Assembly (NCBI RefSeq): GCF_001593605.1
Contig: NZ_CP012836.1
Location: 2,422,501-2,486,500, forward strand
Direction: 5' to 3'
Length of the DNA stretch: 64,000 bases
DNA from: Algoriphagus sanaruensis
GTDB taxonomy: Bacteria; Bacteroidota; Bacteroidia; Cytophagales; Cyclobacteriaceae
Shown: positions 63,801-64,000 of the stretch, one piece after another
Layout: every line of letters begins with the position of its first letter
How positions within the stretch are numbered: position 1 is the stretch's first letter
The notes under the pieces: generated by a model
What the model saw: the letters and a program-made list of their open reading frames with translations, nothing else
What the model was told of the DNA's origin: nothing
The model's database searches: none
Program-made: the position numbers and the translations under genes

Positions 63801-64000
63801 CCGCATCGGTGTCTTCGAGTTTGCGGAGCGTTTCTTTTTTCCGGTTTTTAAACTTGGAGATTCCGGCAGCCTCCTCAAAAAGTTCGCGGCGTGAGTTGTT
63901 CTTGTCATTGAGCAACTCATCGATCATTTTAAGTTCGATGATTGCGTAGGAATTGGAGTTGATTCCCGTGTCCATAAAGAGATTGGTAATGTCCTTGAGG
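60820..64000 (-). CDS. smc: Chromosome segregation ATPase SMC, N-terminus beyond the window
   Basis: Partial gene covering the C-terminal ~1060 residues. Reading continues through the window edge (LKDITNLFMDTGINS), so the N-terminal P-loop is outside. The remaining N-terminal part (KMIDELLNDKNNS, EEAAGISKFKNRK) is the family's conserved region; two long coiled coils flank a hinge (about residues 375-540 of the visible part). The C-terminal head has the ABC signature LSGGEKTLTA and Walker B CIFDEVDAPLDD. It compacts and segregates chromosomal DNA. Confidence 0.96.
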   Translation of the reverse strand, partial: LKDITNLFMDTGINSNSYAIIELKMIDELLNDKNNSRRELFEEAAGISKFKNRKKETLRKLEDTDADLARVEDLLYEIDKNLKSLEKQAKQAAKYFEIKEDYRKASINLAKKSIEKYAQSLLEANAKIQSESDRKLQVQAQMADQEAQLEQLKADLIHKEKLLSSRQKTLNEHVNKIRAFESEKKIKNERLRFLEDRSQKLREQIDTDRKSNDRAGFSIRSLQQERESAEKILNEKEVIVSQLREEYDAQKLVASEKTQALKEVSLRFDRLKDRVYQLGKEVEIKQIQLSTLKQELERTSSDDSSQEANLVEFEEKMVELKSQLDEASAEFQLLKSKQEDQDQKIEETNRVIEMIREELTTSSRKLDSKTNEFNLTKSLVENLEGFPEAIKFLKKNSTWGKDVPLLSDLLTTDEKYRVTIENYLETYMNYYVVDTEAEAIAAIQLLSDAARGKANFFVLENFERFKPSQSKLFANAIAATEIIEFDVKYSRLINFILDNVYLVQGDYKDFPQDPDCIFLSETGKYTKRKFSISGGSVGLFEGKRIGRAKNLEKLDREIKDLSKKVSTTRSNLDQKLSDLLKLKEVSYKAALEQSQAKINELNSGFVSIRTKKEQLAELLSSNANKREDILDRIASLEESLTEILPNLEGEKAEFEGLTDQVSLLQEEVELENKALSEKSQSFNQENITYIQQVNRVNSLEQEIEFKQNAFDSSKERIEKSQAELGQLDAEIKTLLENNEIKDDELIELYAEKESIERGVNEAEKDYYGARGLIDETDTRIRSLQKAKEAFDQLIQELHQTINEIKLKMSGMKERLSVEFELHLDQVMDENPNLDPEFEEFGEEELRELVRKQKERLEKIGPINPMAMEAYDEIKQRFDFISTQKNDLIQAKEGLLNTISEIDQVAKETFLDAFAKIKENFVKVFRSLFTEQDDCDLTLVDPENPLESPIEIMAKPKGKRPLTINQLSGGEKTLTATSLLFSIYLLKPAPFCIFDEVDAPLDDANIDKFNQIIQKFSSESQFIIVTHNKRTMASTDIIYGVTMIEAGVSRVVPVDLREMA

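Noticed and set aside
1..64000. tRNA or rRNA genes, CRISPR arrays, IS elements or integrases
   Set aside because: I saw no cloverleaf with CCA-ready ends, no regularly spaced direct repeats and no transposase or integrase motifs in either strand.

Overview
The window looks like chromosomal DNA of a Bacteroidota bacterium, most likely a cytophagalean of the Algoriphagus/Cyclobacteriaceae kind (inference). The evidence is an AT-leaning composition, exact or near TAnnTTTG -7 boxes with TTG 18-20 bases upstream (the Bacteroidota promoter type), abundant secreted enzymes and lipoproteins (GH20, GH2, Tat-exported Gfo/Idh, tricorn-like S41, S9), an OmpL-like porin, a DUF6526 gene, a deoxyhypusine-synthase-like gene and a receiver-only signalling style. 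I see no tRNA, rRNA, insertion sequence, integrase or CRISPR array.

Layout. 1-2 kb: folC and trmB. 1.9-5.8 kb, minus strand: a tight SDR / acyl-CoA dehydrogenase / APH-like kinase / 3-hydroxyacyl-CoA dehydrogenase operon that parallels 4-hydroxyacyl-CoA (levulinate-type) catabolism. 6-11 kb: an MDR reductase, a small acidic protein, an amidohydrolase lipoprotein with a TetR regulator, and tyrS. 11-18.3 kb: a tricorn-like protease, a porin and a KtrA/KtrB potassium uptake pair. 18.5-25.4 kb: a BlaI-like repressor, a lipid desaturase, a lone AlbA_2 domain protein, a histone-deacetylase-fold hydrolase, an OmpH-like lipoprotein, a DHS-like enzyme and an OmpA-type protein. 25.4-31.3 kb: a Tat-exported oxidoreductase, a GH20 hexosaminidase, an AGCS symporter and a glycerate kinase. 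31.3-36.8 kb: small genes (including a 49-residue membrane protein and a 67-residue polyacidic protein), a receiver-only regulator, DUF962 and DUF4136 genes, dCMP deaminase, murB and an aspartoacylase-family gene. 36.8-44.4 kb: a phosphohexomutase, a GH2 enzyme with a companion secreted protein, copper export (HMA protein and CopA-like ATPase) and a second receiver-only regulator. 44.8-54.4 kb: a membrane histidine kinase, an outer-membrane barrel, a Crp-like regulator, a serine hydrolase, an S9 peptidase and a 7TM-DISM kinase/LuxR pair. 54.4-64 kb: a gene-poor stretch with three terminator-like hairpins, two envelope proteins, a compact operon of four unrecognised small genes, an HNH endonuclease facing a PD-(D/E)XK-helicase fusion, and smc running off the right edge.

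How they work together. Most of the window is housekeeping plus envelope metabolism. The two places most likely to hold something undescribed are 56.2-57.5 kb (four unknown, translationally compact genes) and 57.8-60.8 kb (an McrA-type HNH nuclease with an APHKP motif converging on a nuclease-helicase DUF2075 fusion, a plausible anti-invader module lodged next to smc). The lva-like operon at 1.9-5.8 kb is the best metabolic lead.
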